Source: Bacillota bacterium (GTDB lineage Bacteria; Bacillota; Clostridia; Peptostreptococcales; Anaerovoracaceae). Taken from it: a stretch of 19,546 nucleotides of DNA. The notes beneath the pieces were generated by a model, which searched no databases, had not been told where the DNA came from, and worked only from the letters and a program-made list of their open reading frames with translations. The translations under genes were made by a program, and so were the position numbers. Of the stretch, positions 1 through 7,268 are shown one piece after another. Each line of letters begins with the position of its first letter. Position 1 is the first letter of the stretch. Where the stretch lies: the NCBI GenBank assembly GCA_017621195.1, contig JAGATO010000067.1:1-19546 (forward strand), read 5' to 3'.

Positions 1-915
1 ACCATCGCCAACTTCCAGACGCTGTTCAATCTGGTGACGGCGATCGTTCTGATTCCCTTTACCGGAGTCATGGTGAAGATCGCCTGCATGTTCGTCAAGG
101 ACGACGAAGTGGAGGAGGACAAGTACCCCGAGCTGGCTTCTCTGGACAAGAAGCTGATGATCTCCCCGGCGGTGGCTTTGGCCGAGACCAAGAAGGCCAT
201 CACCGCTATGGCCAAGGCGGCCCGGGACAACGTGGGCATCAGCCTGGAGCAGTTCCGGGAGTACGACTCCAAAAAGACGGAATACATCAACCGCTACGAG
301 GAGCGGCTGGATCAGTTCGCCGACAATGCGGACAACTATCTGATCGAGCTGTCCCGCAGCATTGAGACGGAGCGCGGAAATCGCGAAGTCAACATGCTGA
401 TGCAGTGCGTTCCCAGCGTGGAGCGCATCGGAGATTACGCCACCAATTTCGATGAAATGGCCAAGAAGATGGCCGATTCCGGCATGCATTTCTCCGAAAG
501 CGCCCAGAAGGAAATGGATATCCTGGGCGATGCCATCCTGGAAATCCTGCGCCTGACGGTGGAGGCTCTGGAAAATGACAGCGAATCCACTGCCCGCCGC
601 ATCGAGCCTCTGGAAGAAGTCATCGACGATATGGTGCTTCTGCTGAAGAACCGCCATACGGCCCGACTGCGTCAGGGAACGTGTTCCATCGAGTCCGGTC
701 TGGTGTTCATCGAAGCCCTGACCAATCTGGAACGTGCTGCGGACCAGTGCTCCAGTGTGGCCATGCTCATTCTGGGAAAGAACAACGAGGCGATCATGAA
801 GAATCACCACGCCTATCTGGCGGAGCTTCACGCTTCCGAAGACCAGTCCTATCTGGCGGAGCAGAGAAACCGCAGAGAGCAGTACCTGATTCCGATGGAA
901 AATATGGAAATATAG
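1..915 (+). CDS. Na/Pi cotransporter family protein, C-terminal part with PhoU-like domain (5' truncated by window)
   Basis: The reading frame is open from base 1 and its start lies outside the window, so only the C-terminal 304 residues are seen. The first ~30 residues form a hydrophobic membrane segment (LFNLVTAIVLIPFTGVMVKI). About 270 soluble, helical, charged residues follow, as in the PhoU-like cytoplasmic tail of bacterial NptA/YjbB-type Na+/phosphate symporters (for example around EVNMLMQCVPSVERIGDYA and the later ALTNLERAADQCSS, the paired ER-D/A-D-type motifs of PhoU three-helix bundles). The family imports phosphate with sodium; the PhoU part is thought to regulate or couple to phosphate status. 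The family assignment is from motif recognition; the residues that would define transport lie upstream of the window. Confidence 0.85.
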   Translation, partial: TIANFQTLFNLVTAIVLIPFTGVMVKIACMFVKDDEVEEDKYPELASLDKKLMISPAVALAETKKAITAMAKAARDNVGISLEQFREYDSKKTEYINRYEERLDQFADNADNYLIELSRSIETERGNREVNMLMQCVPSVERIGDYATNFDEMAKKMADSGMHFSESAQKEMDILGDAILEILRLTVEALENDSESTARRIEPLEEVIDDMVLLLKNRHTARLRQGTCSIESGLVFIEALTNLERAADQCSSVAMLILGKNNEAIMKNHHAYLAELHASEDQSYLAEQRNRREQYLIPMENMEI

Positions 916-926
916 CGAAAAGATAT

Positions 927-988
927 CGATGCCGAAGGCGGCTGTCAGGGAGCGGAAGACCGTACTGTCCTGCAGCGCTTCGGCATCG
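927..988. repeat. Long imperfect inverted repeat (stem-loop) after the phosphate transporter gene
   Basis: Eleven bases, CGATGCCGAAG at 927-937, are matched by the exact reverse complement CTTCGGCATCG at 978-988. Further partial pairing inside (CAGG-type pairs near 946-950 with 968-971) extends the stem. It begins 12 bases after the stop codon. There is no T-run directly after it, so it is not a classic intrinsic terminator; it could stabilise the mRNA 3' end. The rest of 916-1086 has no gene I can support. Confidence 0.55.
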
Positions 989-1086
989 CTCTGCAGAGAA
1001 AGGCTCACAGGACTTCGGAAATGGAGTCGGGAAAGCGTCCTTCAGGAAATTGAATTAAATTTTTTCACAAATTTTTTAAATTGTTG

Positions 1087-1115
1087 TTGCATTAGACGAA
1101 ATCCTGTAGTATAAT
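1087..1115 (+). promoter_or_regulatory. Sigma-A promoter for tRNA-Pro
   Basis: A -35 box TTGCAT (1087-1092) and a perfect -10 box TATAAT (1110-1115) are separated by 17 bases. The expected transcription start, about seven bases downstream, lies just before the first base of the tRNA at 1128. Confidence 0.8.
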
Positions 1116-1127
1116 TATCCATGTTGC

Positions 1128-1204
1128 CGGGGTATGGCGCAGTTTGGTAGCGCGTTTGCATGGGGTGCAAAAGGCCATGAGTTCGAATCTCATTACTCCG
1201 ACCA
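1128..1204 (+). tRNA. tRNA-Pro (anticodon GGG)
   Basis: The cloverleaf folds fully. The acceptor stem CGGGGTA (1128-1134) pairs with TACTCCG (1194-1200), with one G-U pair. The D stem is GCGC/GCGC. The anticodon stem TTTGC/GCAAA encloses the loop ATGGGGT, giving anticodon GGG at 1162-1164 (proline codons CCC and CCT). The T stem ATGAG/CTCAT encloses the loop TTCGAAT. The discriminator A at 1201 is followed by an encoded CCA (1202-1204). It is a single-gene transcription unit with its own promoter and terminator. Confidence 0.97.
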
Positions 1205-1205
1205 G

Positions 1206-1234
1206 AAAAACCGTCGTTGTCACGACGGTTTTTT
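1206..1234 (+). terminator. Intrinsic terminator of the tRNA-Pro unit
   Basis: A 12-bp perfect stem (1206-1217 with 1222-1233, core ACCGTCGT/ACGACGGT) with a four-base loop ends in a run of T. It follows the tRNA 3' CCA by one base. Confidence 0.92.
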
Positions 1235-1270
1235 ACTGTCCATTTTTCCTGTTCAAAAAAGGAAAATAAA

Positions 1271-1299
1271 TTGAAATGGACACGAAAAAAATATATAAT
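1271..1299 (+). promoter_or_regulatory. Sigma-A promoter of mreB/mbl
   Basis: TTGAAA (1271-1276) and TATAAT (1294-1299) are separated by exactly 17 bases, giving an untranslated leader of about 45 bases before the TTG start. Confidence 0.85.
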
Positions 1300-1349
1300 A
1301 GTGTAACAGGGTATACTACGAAAAAACATTGATGTAAAGGAGAAGAACA

Positions 1350-2372
1350 TTGGGATTTTCGAATGAAGTAGGAATTGACTTAGGAACTGCAAATGTGCTG
1401 GTTTATATAAAGGGAAAGGGCGTCGTTCTGAACGAGCCTTCCGTCGTGGCCATCAACCGCGATACCAACGAAATTTTAGAAGTGGGCGAAGAAGCCCGTA
1501 AGATGCTGGGAAGAACCCCCAACAACATCGTCGCTGTTCGTCCGCTGAAGGACGGCGTCATTTCGGATTACGACATCACGGAACGGATGCTGAAGCACTT
1601 CATCCGCAAGAGCTGCGGACAGGGCCGCTTCTTTAAGCCCCGCGTCATGATCTGCGTTCCCAGCGGCGTTACGGAAGTGGAAAAGCGCGCCGTGCGCGAA
1701 GCGGCGACGGAGGCGGGCGGAAAGTCCGTCTTCCTGATGGAAGAACCGCTGGCGGCCGCCATCGGCGCCGGTCTTGACGTGGCAAAGCCGGAGGGCGTCA
1801 TGGTCATCGATATCGGCGGCGGAACCACCGACATTGCGGTGATCTCCCTGGGCGGCATCGTCACCAGCGAATCCGTCAAGGTGGCCGGCGACAAGTTCGA
1901 CGAAGCCATCGTCAAGTATATGAGAAAAGAGCACAAGCTGTACATCGGTGAGCGTACGGCGGAAGAGATGAAGATGACCATCGGTACGGCCTTCCCCCGG
2001 GAGGAGATCGTCACCCAGGAGTGCCGCGGTCGCGATTTGGTCACCGGTCTTCCCAAGTCCATCGAGATCACTTCCACGGAGATGATGGAAGCGCTGTCCG
2101 AGCCGCTGCAGACCATCTGCGAAGCGGTTCACAACGTATTGGAGCGGACACCTCCGGAACTGGCTGCGGACATTTCCAACACCGGCATTTACATCACCGG
2201 CGGCGGTGCGCTGATGTACGGCATCGATAAGCGCATCGAGGAGCGGACCGGGATCAAGGTGATCATCGCCGACGATCCGGCATCCTGCGTTGCCGTCGGC
2301 ACGGGAAAGGCTCTGGACAATCTGGATAAGTTGAGCTCCACTCAACTGAACAAGAAGAATCAGCTGTTTTAA
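1350..2372 (+). CDS. mreB: Rod-shape actin homologue MreB/Mbl
   Basis: This 340-residue protein has the full length of the MreB family of bacterial actins, which polymerise under the membrane and guide the peptidoglycan elongation machinery. The phosphate-1 loop is near residues 8-15 (GIDLGTAN) and the phosphate-2 loop is D154-I-G-G-G-T-T. The adenosine-binding segment TGGGALMYGID and the ending VAVGTGKALD are also typical. The start is TTG at 1350, preceded by AAAGGAG at 1337-1343; no ATG gives a better site. No mreC or mreD follows. This is the usual arrangement of the second MreB-type gene (mbl) in Bacillota, so the gene may be mbl rather than mreB. It is flanked by its own promoter and terminator, so it is probably monocistronic. 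Confidence 0.93.
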   Translation: MGFSNEVGIDLGTANVLVYIKGKGVVLNEPSVVAINRDTNEILEVGEEARKMLGRTPNNIVAVRPLKDGVISDYDITERMLKHFIRKSCGQGRFFKPRVMICVPSGVTEVEKRAVREAATEAGGKSVFLMEEPLAAAIGAGLDVAKPEGVMVIDIGGGTTDIAVISLGGIVTSESVKVAGDKFDEAIVKYMRKEHKLYIGERTAEEMKMTIGTAFPREEIVTQECRGRDLVTGLPKSIEITSTEMMEALSEPLQTICEAVHNVLERTPPELAADISNTGIYITGGGALMYGIDKRIEERTGIKVIIADDPASCVAVGTGKALDNLDKLSSTQLNKKNQLF

Positions 2373-2383
2373 TCACGGAAGAG

Positions 2384-2433
2384 AAAAAGCCACAGTTTCC
2401 GCACGGGGAAGTGCCGGGGACTGGGGCTTTTTT
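2384..2433 (+). terminator. Intrinsic terminator downstream of mreB/mbl
   Basis: AAAAAGCC (2384-2391) pairs with GGCTTTTT (2425-2432), with further inner pairing CAGT/ACTG and GCAC/GTGC, then T-rich sequence. The GTG codon at 2411 lies inside this structure, which argues against it as the start of the next gene. Confidence 0.75.
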
Positions 2434-2449
2434 AGAAAGAGAGGATAGT

Positions 2450-3586
2450 TTGGCAAAGTTAGAACTGATCGCCACATCCACCTTCGGGCTGGAAGCTGTG
2501 GTCAAGCGGGAAGTGGAGGCGCTGGGATATCCGATCCTCCAGTCGGAAAACGGAAAGATCTGTTATCTGGGCGACGAGCGGGCGGTGGTCCGATCCAATC
2601 TGTGGCTGCGGTGTGCCGACCGGGTGCAGATCAGGCTGGCGGAATTCGAGGCGAGGACCTTTAACGATCTGTTTGAACAGACAAAAGCCCTGCCCTGGGA
2701 GCAGTGGATCCCCGTGGACGGGCAGATCAACGTCAGCGGCAGCTCTGTCAAATCTCAGCTGCACAGCGTTCCTGCCTGCCAGGGCATGGTCAAGAAAGCC
2801 ATCATCGAAAAGCTGAAGGAGACCTACGCCATCGAGGAGTTTCCCGAAACGGGACTTCCCTTCGGACTGAAGGTGACCATTCTGAAGGACAGGGTCACGC
2901 TGACGCTGGACACTACCGGCGAGGGCTTGCACAAGCGAGGCTATCGGGTTTGCCCGGTGGCAGCGCCCATCAAGGAAACGCTGGCGGCTGCCATGGTGCA
3001 GCTGTCCTTCTGGAAGCCGGGCCGCCTGTTGGTGGATCCCTTCTGCGGTTCAGGAACCATCGCCATCGAGGCGGCCATGATTGAACGAAACATCGCACCG
3101 GGGCTGACGCGGCACTTCTGGGCGGAGGACTGGGATTTCATTCCGAAGAAGCTGTGGAAAGAGGAGCGAAAAGCGGCCTATGAGGCGGTGGACTACGATA
3201 AGGAGATCCGGATTCTGGCCAGCGATATCGACCCCGAAACGGTGGAGGCGGCCCGCCGCAACGCGGAGGAAGCCGGCGTGGACGACTGCGTTACGGTGAA
3301 GTGTCAGGATGCGCGGACCATGGTTGCCACAGAGGAATACGGCGTCATCATCACCAACCCTCCCTACGGACAGCGCATCGGCGAGAAGGAGCAGCTTCCG
3401 CGGCTGTATCGGAGCCTGCGCAAATTCATGGAACACAATTCCACTTGGTCGCTGTATCTGATCACGGCGGACAAGGAGTTTGAAGGCCAGATGATGCGGC
3501 CTGCAGATCGGCGGCGGAAGCTGTACAACGGGCGGCTGGAAACCTGCCTGTATCAGTATTACGGCGCCAGACCGCCCAAGGCATAG
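2450..3586 (+). CDS. THUMP-domain class I SAM-dependent RNA methyltransferase (RlmL/YpsC-like, 23S rRNA m2G type)
   Basis: Predicted to methylate a guanine N2 of 23S rRNA using S-adenosylmethionine. The N-terminal ~150 residues are a ferredoxin-like/THUMP RNA-binding part (STFGLEAVVKREVEALGY; later GQINVSGSSVKSQLHSVPACQGMVKKAI). The C-terminal Rossmann methyltransferase has motif I at D196-PFCGSGTIAIEA and the catalytic NPPY at residues 303-306 (TNPPYGQRIGE). The 378-residue length fits the single-domain YpsC-type proteins, not the fused E. coli RlmKL. I chose TTG at 2450, preceded by AAAGAGAGG about six bases upstream. The alternative GTG at 2411 would add 13 residues of no family character and lies within the mreB terminator hairpin. 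The exact target base is inferred from the family, not visible here. Confidence 0.88.
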   Translation: MAKLELIATSTFGLEAVVKREVEALGYPILQSENGKICYLGDERAVVRSNLWLRCADRVQIRLAEFEARTFNDLFEQTKALPWEQWIPVDGQINVSGSSVKSQLHSVPACQGMVKKAIIEKLKETYAIEEFPETGLPFGLKVTILKDRVTLTLDTTGEGLHKRGYRVCPVAAPIKETLAAAMVQLSFWKPGRLLVDPFCGSGTIAIEAAMIERNIAPGLTRHFWAEDWDFIPKKLWKEERKAAYEAVDYDKEIRILASDIDPETVEAARRNAEEAGVDDCVTVKCQDARTMVATEEYGVIITNPPYGQRIGEKEQLPRLYRSLRKFMEHNSTWSLYLITADKEFEGQMMRPADRRRKLYNGRLETCLYQYYGARPPKA

Positions 3587-3623
3587 CCGGTGCGATAAAA
3601 ACTTGTTACGACCTTCTGAATGC

Positions 3624-3652
3624 TTGACATCGGTTTGCGAAAAACCTATAAT
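3624..3652 (+). promoter_or_regulatory. Perfect-consensus sigma-A promoter for the DUF1836-mocR operon
   Basis: TTGACA (3624-3629) and TATAAT (3647-3652) are separated by 17 bases. Both hexamers match the consensus exactly, predicting strong basal transcription unless repressed. Confidence 0.9.
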
Positions 3653-3678
3653 GTAGTCGTAGAGAAGGAGGAGTGACT

Positions 3679-4272
3679 ATGCGTTACGAAGAATATGTGA
3701 AGACAATTCTGGACGATTACGTCAACAGAGGACGGATCCTGCCCGGAGATTTTCCCGATATGGAGCTGTATATGGATCAGGCGGCCATGTTCATGAACAA
3801 AAAGCTGGCGATCTATCAGAAGAGCGACGACGAGCCGGTGATGACCAAGGCCATGATCTCCAATTATGTAAAACACGACATGCTGCCCAAGCCCAACAAG
3901 AAGAAGTATTCCAGAGACCATCTGGCCATGCTGACGCTGATCTTCTATCTGAAAGGAGTTCTGCAGGTACAGGACATTGAGAACCTGATGAAGCCGCTGA
4001 TCGATAACTACAATTCGGAGTTCGAAGAGCAGTTCGATTTTCTGAAGCTGTACGGCGGAATCGAGAATCTGTACAGCGTTCAGAGGGATAAGGCGGCGGA
4101 GGAAGTCTATCAGGACATCGACCATATCAAGAAAATCCTCAGCAAGTACGAGAATGCCGATGATGATGCAACGGAGCTGTTCATGCTGATCTGTCTTCTG
4201 TCCATGCGGGCCGATGCACAGCGGTACATCGTCCAGAAGCTCATGGATGAATATTTCACTGCCAAGAAATAA
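3679..4272 (+). CDS. DUF1836 domain-containing protein
   Basis: A soluble 197-residue protein matching the DUF1836 family of Bacillota. Recognisable parts are the segment MTKAMISNYVKHDMLPKPNKKKYSRDHL (residues ~54-81, quoted in pieces: MTKAMISNYVKHDML then PKPNKKKYSRDHL), which has the look of a MerR-like winged-helix N-terminus, and a helical C-terminal half. The family has no established function; a DNA-binding role is my inference from the helix pattern. The start is ATG at 3679, seven bases after AAGGAGG. The GTG at 3673 overlaps the space to that site and is less likely. It is the first gene of a two-gene unit, 27 bases ahead of the MocR-type regulator, which suggests a shared regulatory task. 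Confidence 0.8.
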   Translation: MRYEEYVKTILDDYVNRGRILPGDFPDMELYMDQAAMFMNKKLAIYQKSDDEPVMTKAMISNYVKHDMLPKPNKKKYSRDHLAMLTLIFYLKGVLQVQDIENLMKPLIDNYNSEFEEQFDFLKLYGGIENLYSVQRDKAAEEVYQDIDHIKKILSKYENADDDATELFMLICLLSMRADAQRYIVQKLMDEYFTAKK

Positions 4273-4299
4273 CCACCCCGGAAAAGAGGAGGTGAGACC

Positions 4300-5778
4300 G
4301 TGCGGATCACCATTAATCAACAGTGCAAAACACCGTACTTCCGTCAGATTACCAATCAGCTGAAGAACATGATTGTCAAGGGCGAGATCCCCGAGGGAAC
4401 GCTGCTTCCGTCCGAGCGTGTCATGGCGGAGCTGTGTCACGTTCACCGAAATACAGTGATCAAAGCGTACCACGAATTGAAGGCGGATGGTCTCGTCACT
4501 TCCAGCCAGGGAAAGGGGTATCGAACCGCCTGTCGGCAGGATCCCGCTTTGTTCAATCCGGAACCGCTTAACTGGAACTGCCTGATACGTGAAAAGCTGC
4601 AGGACATGGATACAACCTACGATCTCCTGTTTTCGCGTTCCTGTATGGAAAACAAGATCTCCTTTGCCGGCGGACTGATCGCGCCGGACGTCTATTCGGA
4701 CGATGTGTTAGAGTCGCTTCAACAGATGCTGGAGCAGCAGAAGAACACCGAACCCTGGCCTGCGGATCTCTATCACTATATCCATCATCAGGGGACGGAG
4801 GAACTGAGGACACAGCTGGCCATGTTCTACAAGGGAAAAGGGATCAACGTCAGCGCCCGGCAGATTCAGGTGGTTTCCGATGTCAACCAGGCCATCGCCT
4901 TTCTCGGGGAAATGCTGTTGGCTCGGGAGGATTCTGTGCTGGTGGAAGAGCCCATGTCGCCGGACCTGTACCGCACGCTTCAGCTGAAGGACGTGAAGGT
5001 GATCCCCGTTCCTACCGACGGAGAAGGGATCGTAACGGAATCGGTGGAAGGGCTGATCCAGAAGCACCGGCCCAAGCTGATCTTCGTCAATTCCAGCTAT
5101 CACGATCCCAGCGGCGTCATCACTCCGCTGGAGCGGCGTCAAAAGCTTTTGAGTCTGAGCTATCGCTACGGCCTTCCCATCGTGGAGATCGATTCCCTGT
5201 CGGAGCTGTATCTAGATGAACAGCAGGTACCGTCCTATGCGGCTCTGGATCGGGGCCAATCGGTGATTTATCTGTATTCCTTTTCCATGACGTTTACGCC
5301 CGGTGTGCGCGTGGCCTGCGTTGTGGCACCTCGCCCGGTGATCGAAAACATGGGGAAGATCGTGGCCATGCGGCTGATCTGCTTTGACACTCTATCTCAG
5401 ATGCTTTTGTACCATTGCTTGAAGAACGGAATCTATCAGCGAAAGCTGGAACAGATGCGAAGCGACTACCGGAAGAAGAGGGATCTGATGTACGAGCTTT
5501 TGCAGCCGCTGTTCGACATGGGAGCAAAGTGTGAGCTGCCCCGGGGAGGCGTGTATCTCTGGCTGCGCCTGCCAGATGACACGGTCCGGGTGGAAGCACT
5601 GCGGCGTTGTGCGGAGAAAAAGGGAGTTATGTTCGTTCCCGGCTTTTTGTTCTTTCCCTTCGGAACCGGCGGAGAACAGTACATCCGTCTGAATTATTCC
5701 TTCCCTTCGGAAGAGCAGATACGTCAGGGAATTCCCCTGTTGATTGATGCCGTTCACGAAGCGGAAGAGGAATCGTAA
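4300..5778 (+). CDS. MocR-type GntR-family regulator with an aminotransferase-like domain lacking the PLP lysine
   Basis: 492 residues: a GntR winged helix at ~12-78 (LKNMIVKGEIPEGTLLPSERVMAE, the key S-E-R and R-N-T residues present) joined to a fold-type I aminotransferase-like domain (~110-485), as in MocR/GabR/PdxR proteins. The start is GTG at 4300, seven bases after a very strong AGGAGGTGA. In this family the PLP-binding lysine sits in a motif like SFSK-T-x-x-P-G-x-R; here the motif is SFSMTFTPGVR, with Met330 in place of lysine. The usual EDDY segment is E296-I-D-S, and the EPxY segment reads EEPMS, so three cofactor contacts appear changed. The C-terminal arginine region (IRLNYSFP) is kept. 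The protein is full length and not disrupted, so it looks like a working regulator that no longer uses PLP as an internal aldimine. Two AACTGGTAC direct repeats start at its stop codon. Confidence 0.88.
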   Translation: MRITINQQCKTPYFRQITNQLKNMIVKGEIPEGTLLPSERVMAELCHVHRNTVIKAYHELKADGLVTSSQGKGYRTACRQDPALFNPEPLNWNCLIREKLQDMDTTYDLLFSRSCMENKISFAGGLIAPDVYSDDVLESLQQMLEQQKNTEPWPADLYHYIHHQGTEELRTQLAMFYKGKGINVSARQIQVVSDVNQAIAFLGEMLLAREDSVLVEEPMSPDLYRTLQLKDVKVIPVPTDGEGIVTESVEGLIQKHRPKLIFVNSSYHDPSGVITPLERRQKLLSLSYRYGLPIVEIDSLSELYLDEQQVPSYAALDRGQSVIYLYSFSMTFTPGVRVACVVAPRPVIENMGKIVAMRLICFDTLSQMLLYHCLKNGIYQRKLEQMRSDYRKKRDLMYELLQPLFDMGAKCELPRGGVYLWLRLPDDTVRVEALRRCAEKKGVMFVPGFLFFPFGTGGEQYIRLNYSFPSEEQIRQGIPLLIDAVHEAEEES

Positions 5779-5809
5779 CTGGTACACGAAAAAAATTCAA
5801 AACTGGTAC
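5777..5809. repeat. Direct repeat AACTGGTAC x2, possible MocR/GntR operator
   Basis: AACTGGTAC occurs at 5777-5785 and again at 5801-5809, 24 bases apart from start to start, about 2.3 helical turns. MocR-type regulators commonly bind short direct repeats (GabR uses ATACCA, whose complement TGGTAT resembles the TGGTAC here). The repeats begin at the stop codon of the MocR-like gene and end at the candidate promoter 5810-5837. Binding is inferred. Confidence 0.5.
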
Positions 5810-5837
5810 TTTTCATTTTTGCAATATGGTGTATTAT
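5810..5837 (+). promoter_or_regulatory. Candidate orphan promoter in the mocR-lysR spacer
   Basis: TTTTCA (5810-5815) and TATTAT (5832-5837), spacer 16, directly follow the AACTGGTAC repeats. No reading frame of useful length follows before the terminator at 5915-5949, so a transcript of roughly 100 bases, possibly a small RNA, would be made. The remaining sequence 5838-5914 is AT-rich and shows nothing else I recognise. Confidence 0.4.
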
Positions 5838-5914
5838 AAAAATATGAAATGATTCGTATAAAAAATTTCAATTAGCATTTATCGTACCCGCAAATATATA
5901 CTCTCACCTATTAC

Positions 5915-5949
5915 GTAAAAAGATCAATTCCATGAATTGATCTTTTTAC
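5915..5949. terminator. Strong bidirectional intrinsic terminator between convergent units
   Basis: A perfect 16-bp inverted repeat (5915-5930 with 5934-5949; arms GTAAAAAGATCAATTC and its complement) encloses a three-base loop. The A-run on one arm and T-run on the other make it work in both directions: for the mocR side (plus strand) and the lysR gene (minus strand). Confidence 0.9.
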
Positions 5950-6012
5950 ATTTTTGAAATATTTTCGTGTCGGTTTGAAAGGCCTTGAGAAGTTTCTTGA
6001 TTGGAAATGTCT

Positions 6013-6894
6013 TTATGCCAAAAGCTCCTTGACCAGGTCGAAAAAGGCCTGCATGGGAGCGGTGATGTGCTTGTCGCGATGGTGGAACAGCTGGATGCAG
6101 TCGGAAAACTCCAGACCGGGAACGTTCAAAACGCCGATCCTTCCGTCTTTGAGAGCGCTCTGGAACGTGTACTCCGGAAGGTAGGAAAGGCCCAGTCCAC
6201 GGGAGACCAGATCCACGATGATCTGCGGATTGGTCAGCGTCATGATGGGATCGACCTTCTGACCATGGTTCAGGAGCCACTGATCGAAGTAATCGCGATA
6301 GCTGTGACGAAGTTCTGTCAGGATGAAATCCTCATTAGCCAGTTCCTGAGGAGAAAACCGATGATTCGGAGAGAAGCGTCCCGCTGCAGCGATCAGCTTC
6401 AGCGGTGACCAGGACTCGAAGACCGACAGAAATTCATGAGATGCCATGGGCTGGGCCACCGTGAATACGACGTCCACCTGGTTCTGACGGGGAGCGGTGG
6501 TGATCTCCGTGCCGATAAGGATGTGCATCTCCACGCGGATTCGCGGATAGCGCTGATGGAGCTGGCAGAGCAGGCGGGGAAACAGCGTGGTTGCCAGAGA
6601 ATCCACCGTGCCGATGCGCAGGAGACCTTCCGGTTCGGAGCTGCTCTGGCCCAGGGCGGAAGCCTGTTCGGCCGTATCCACGATGGTATGGGCGTAGACC
6701 AGCAGCTGACGGCCTTTATCGGTGAGAGAAACCTGTTTTCCGATGCGGTCAAACAGCTGGACCTGCAGTTCCTTTTCCAGCTGACGGATCTGTATGGTGA
6801 CGGCGGACTGGGAATAGCCCAGAAGGGCTGCCGCCTGTGTAAAGCTCTGTGTTTCAGCCACCTTCAAAAAGGTGGTAAGCGTTCGTATTTCCAT
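6013..6894 (-). CDS. LysR-family transcriptional regulator
   Basis: A 293-residue protein of normal LysR length. The N-terminal winged helix is at residues 1-60 (MEIRTLTTFLKVAETQSFT, AAALLGYSQSAVTIQIRQLE, LFDRIGKQVSLTDKGRQLL), followed by a periplasmic-binding-like co-inducer domain from ~90 to the end (LLRIGTVDSLATTLFPRLL; GLGLSYLPEY). It is transcribed away from the amidohydrolase gene across a 374-base spacer, the usual layout of a LysR regulator and its target, so it probably controls the amidohydrolase and itself. Its ribosome site is weak (AAAGG), as is common in LysR genes. The co-inducer is not predictable. Transcription ends at the hairpin 5915-5949. Confidence 0.93.
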   Translation of the reverse strand: MEIRTLTTFLKVAETQSFTQAAALLGYSQSAVTIQIRQLEKELQVQLFDRIGKQVSLTDKGRQLLVYAHTIVDTAEQASALGQSSSEPEGLLRIGTVDSLATTLFPRLLCQLHQRYPRIRVEMHILIGTEITTAPRQNQVDVVFTVAQPMASHEFLSVFESWSPLKLIAAAGRFSPNHRFSPQELANEDFILTELRHSYRDYFDQWLLNHGQKVDPIMTLTNPQIIVDLVSRGLGLSYLPEYTFQSALKDGRIGVLNVPGLEFSDCIQLFHHRDKHITAPMQAFFDLVKELLA

Positions 6895-6940
6895 GGTTTT
6901 GCCTTTTAAATTACACGTAGAGATCAGATACAGAACGATG

Positions 6941-6963
6941 AATAAAAATAATTATTCTTATCA
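6941..6963. promoter_or_regulatory. AT-rich dyad upstream of lysR, candidate LysR binding site
   Basis: The perfect palindrome AATAATTATT (6947-6956) sits in a longer imperfect dyad, 6940-6962 (GAATAAAAATAAT facing ATTATTCTTATC), about 50 bases before the lysR start. It includes T-N11-A spacings typical of LysR boxes. AT-rich palindromes arise easily by chance, so support is modest. The rest of the 6895-7136 spacer has no gene I can defend. Confidence 0.35.
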
Positions 6964-7136
6964 TCGAGATTAAAAATATCAATGCCCAATATCCAATGTA
7001 CCGCGAAATCAAATGTAAGTCAACGGGCAATGGGGAAAAATACGGAAATTTGCAGATTGTTTAGGGAGCTCCGGCCGATAGGAATTCCGATTCGTGATGG
7101 GAATGATCTTCGCGTTTTTTTCATAACCCGGAATCG

Positions 7137-7165
7137 TTGCGTTTGTATGCAATCCATGGTATACT
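7137..7165 (+). promoter_or_regulatory. Sigma-A promoter of the amidohydrolase gene
   Basis: TTGCGT (7137-7142) and TATACT (7160-7165) are separated by 17 bases. The predicted start near 7172 leaves a leader of about 97 bases before the start codon. TTGC and GCAA half-sites (7137-7140, 7149-7152) form a short dyad overlapping the -35 box. Confidence 0.7.
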
Positions 7166-7176
7166 ATTTGTAATTG

Positions 7177-7251
7177 GACAACGCGAGGCTGCGCCCCGGG
7201 TGAGAGGTTCGCTGTTTGTCGTATGATATGGAAGATCGATGAAACATCGAT
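7177..7251 (+). other. Structured 5' leader of the amidohydrolase mRNA
   Basis: Two hairpins can be drawn. The first pairs GACAA (7177-7181) with TTGTC (7216-7220) and continues with GCGA (7183-7186) and TCGC (7209-7212), closing on a GC-rich inner region (7187-7208). The second is a perfect 7-bp stem ATCGATG-AAA-CATCGAT (7235-7251), ending six bases before the GGAGGA ribosome site. The layout, a complex stem followed by a hairpin near the Shine-Dalgarno, would suit a cis-regulatory RNA, but I do not recognise a known riboswitch class. Confidence 0.4.
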
Positions 7252-7268
7252 GTGAATGGAGGACAATT

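Noticed and set aside
929..1114. Short plus-strand frames after the Na/Pi gene
   Set aside because: They overlap the hairpin and the tRNA promoter and lack ribosome sites; the upstream protein ends naturally at 915, so no frameshift needs to be assumed.
7137..7152. TTGC-N8-GCAA dyad at the amidohydrolase promoter as another site for the sigma-54 activator
   Set aside because: The spacer is 8 rather than 6 bases, flanking bases do not match the ATGTTGC motif, and no -24/-12 promoter is present there.
6982..7173. 63-codon frame in the lysR-amidohydrolase spacer
   Set aside because: No ribosome binding site, runs through the amidohydrolase promoter, no family character.
7187..7215. preQ1-like AGAGGTTC string in the amidohydrolase leader
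   Set aside because: The required downstream ACCCTC pairing strand and A-rich tail of a preQ1-I riboswitch are missing.
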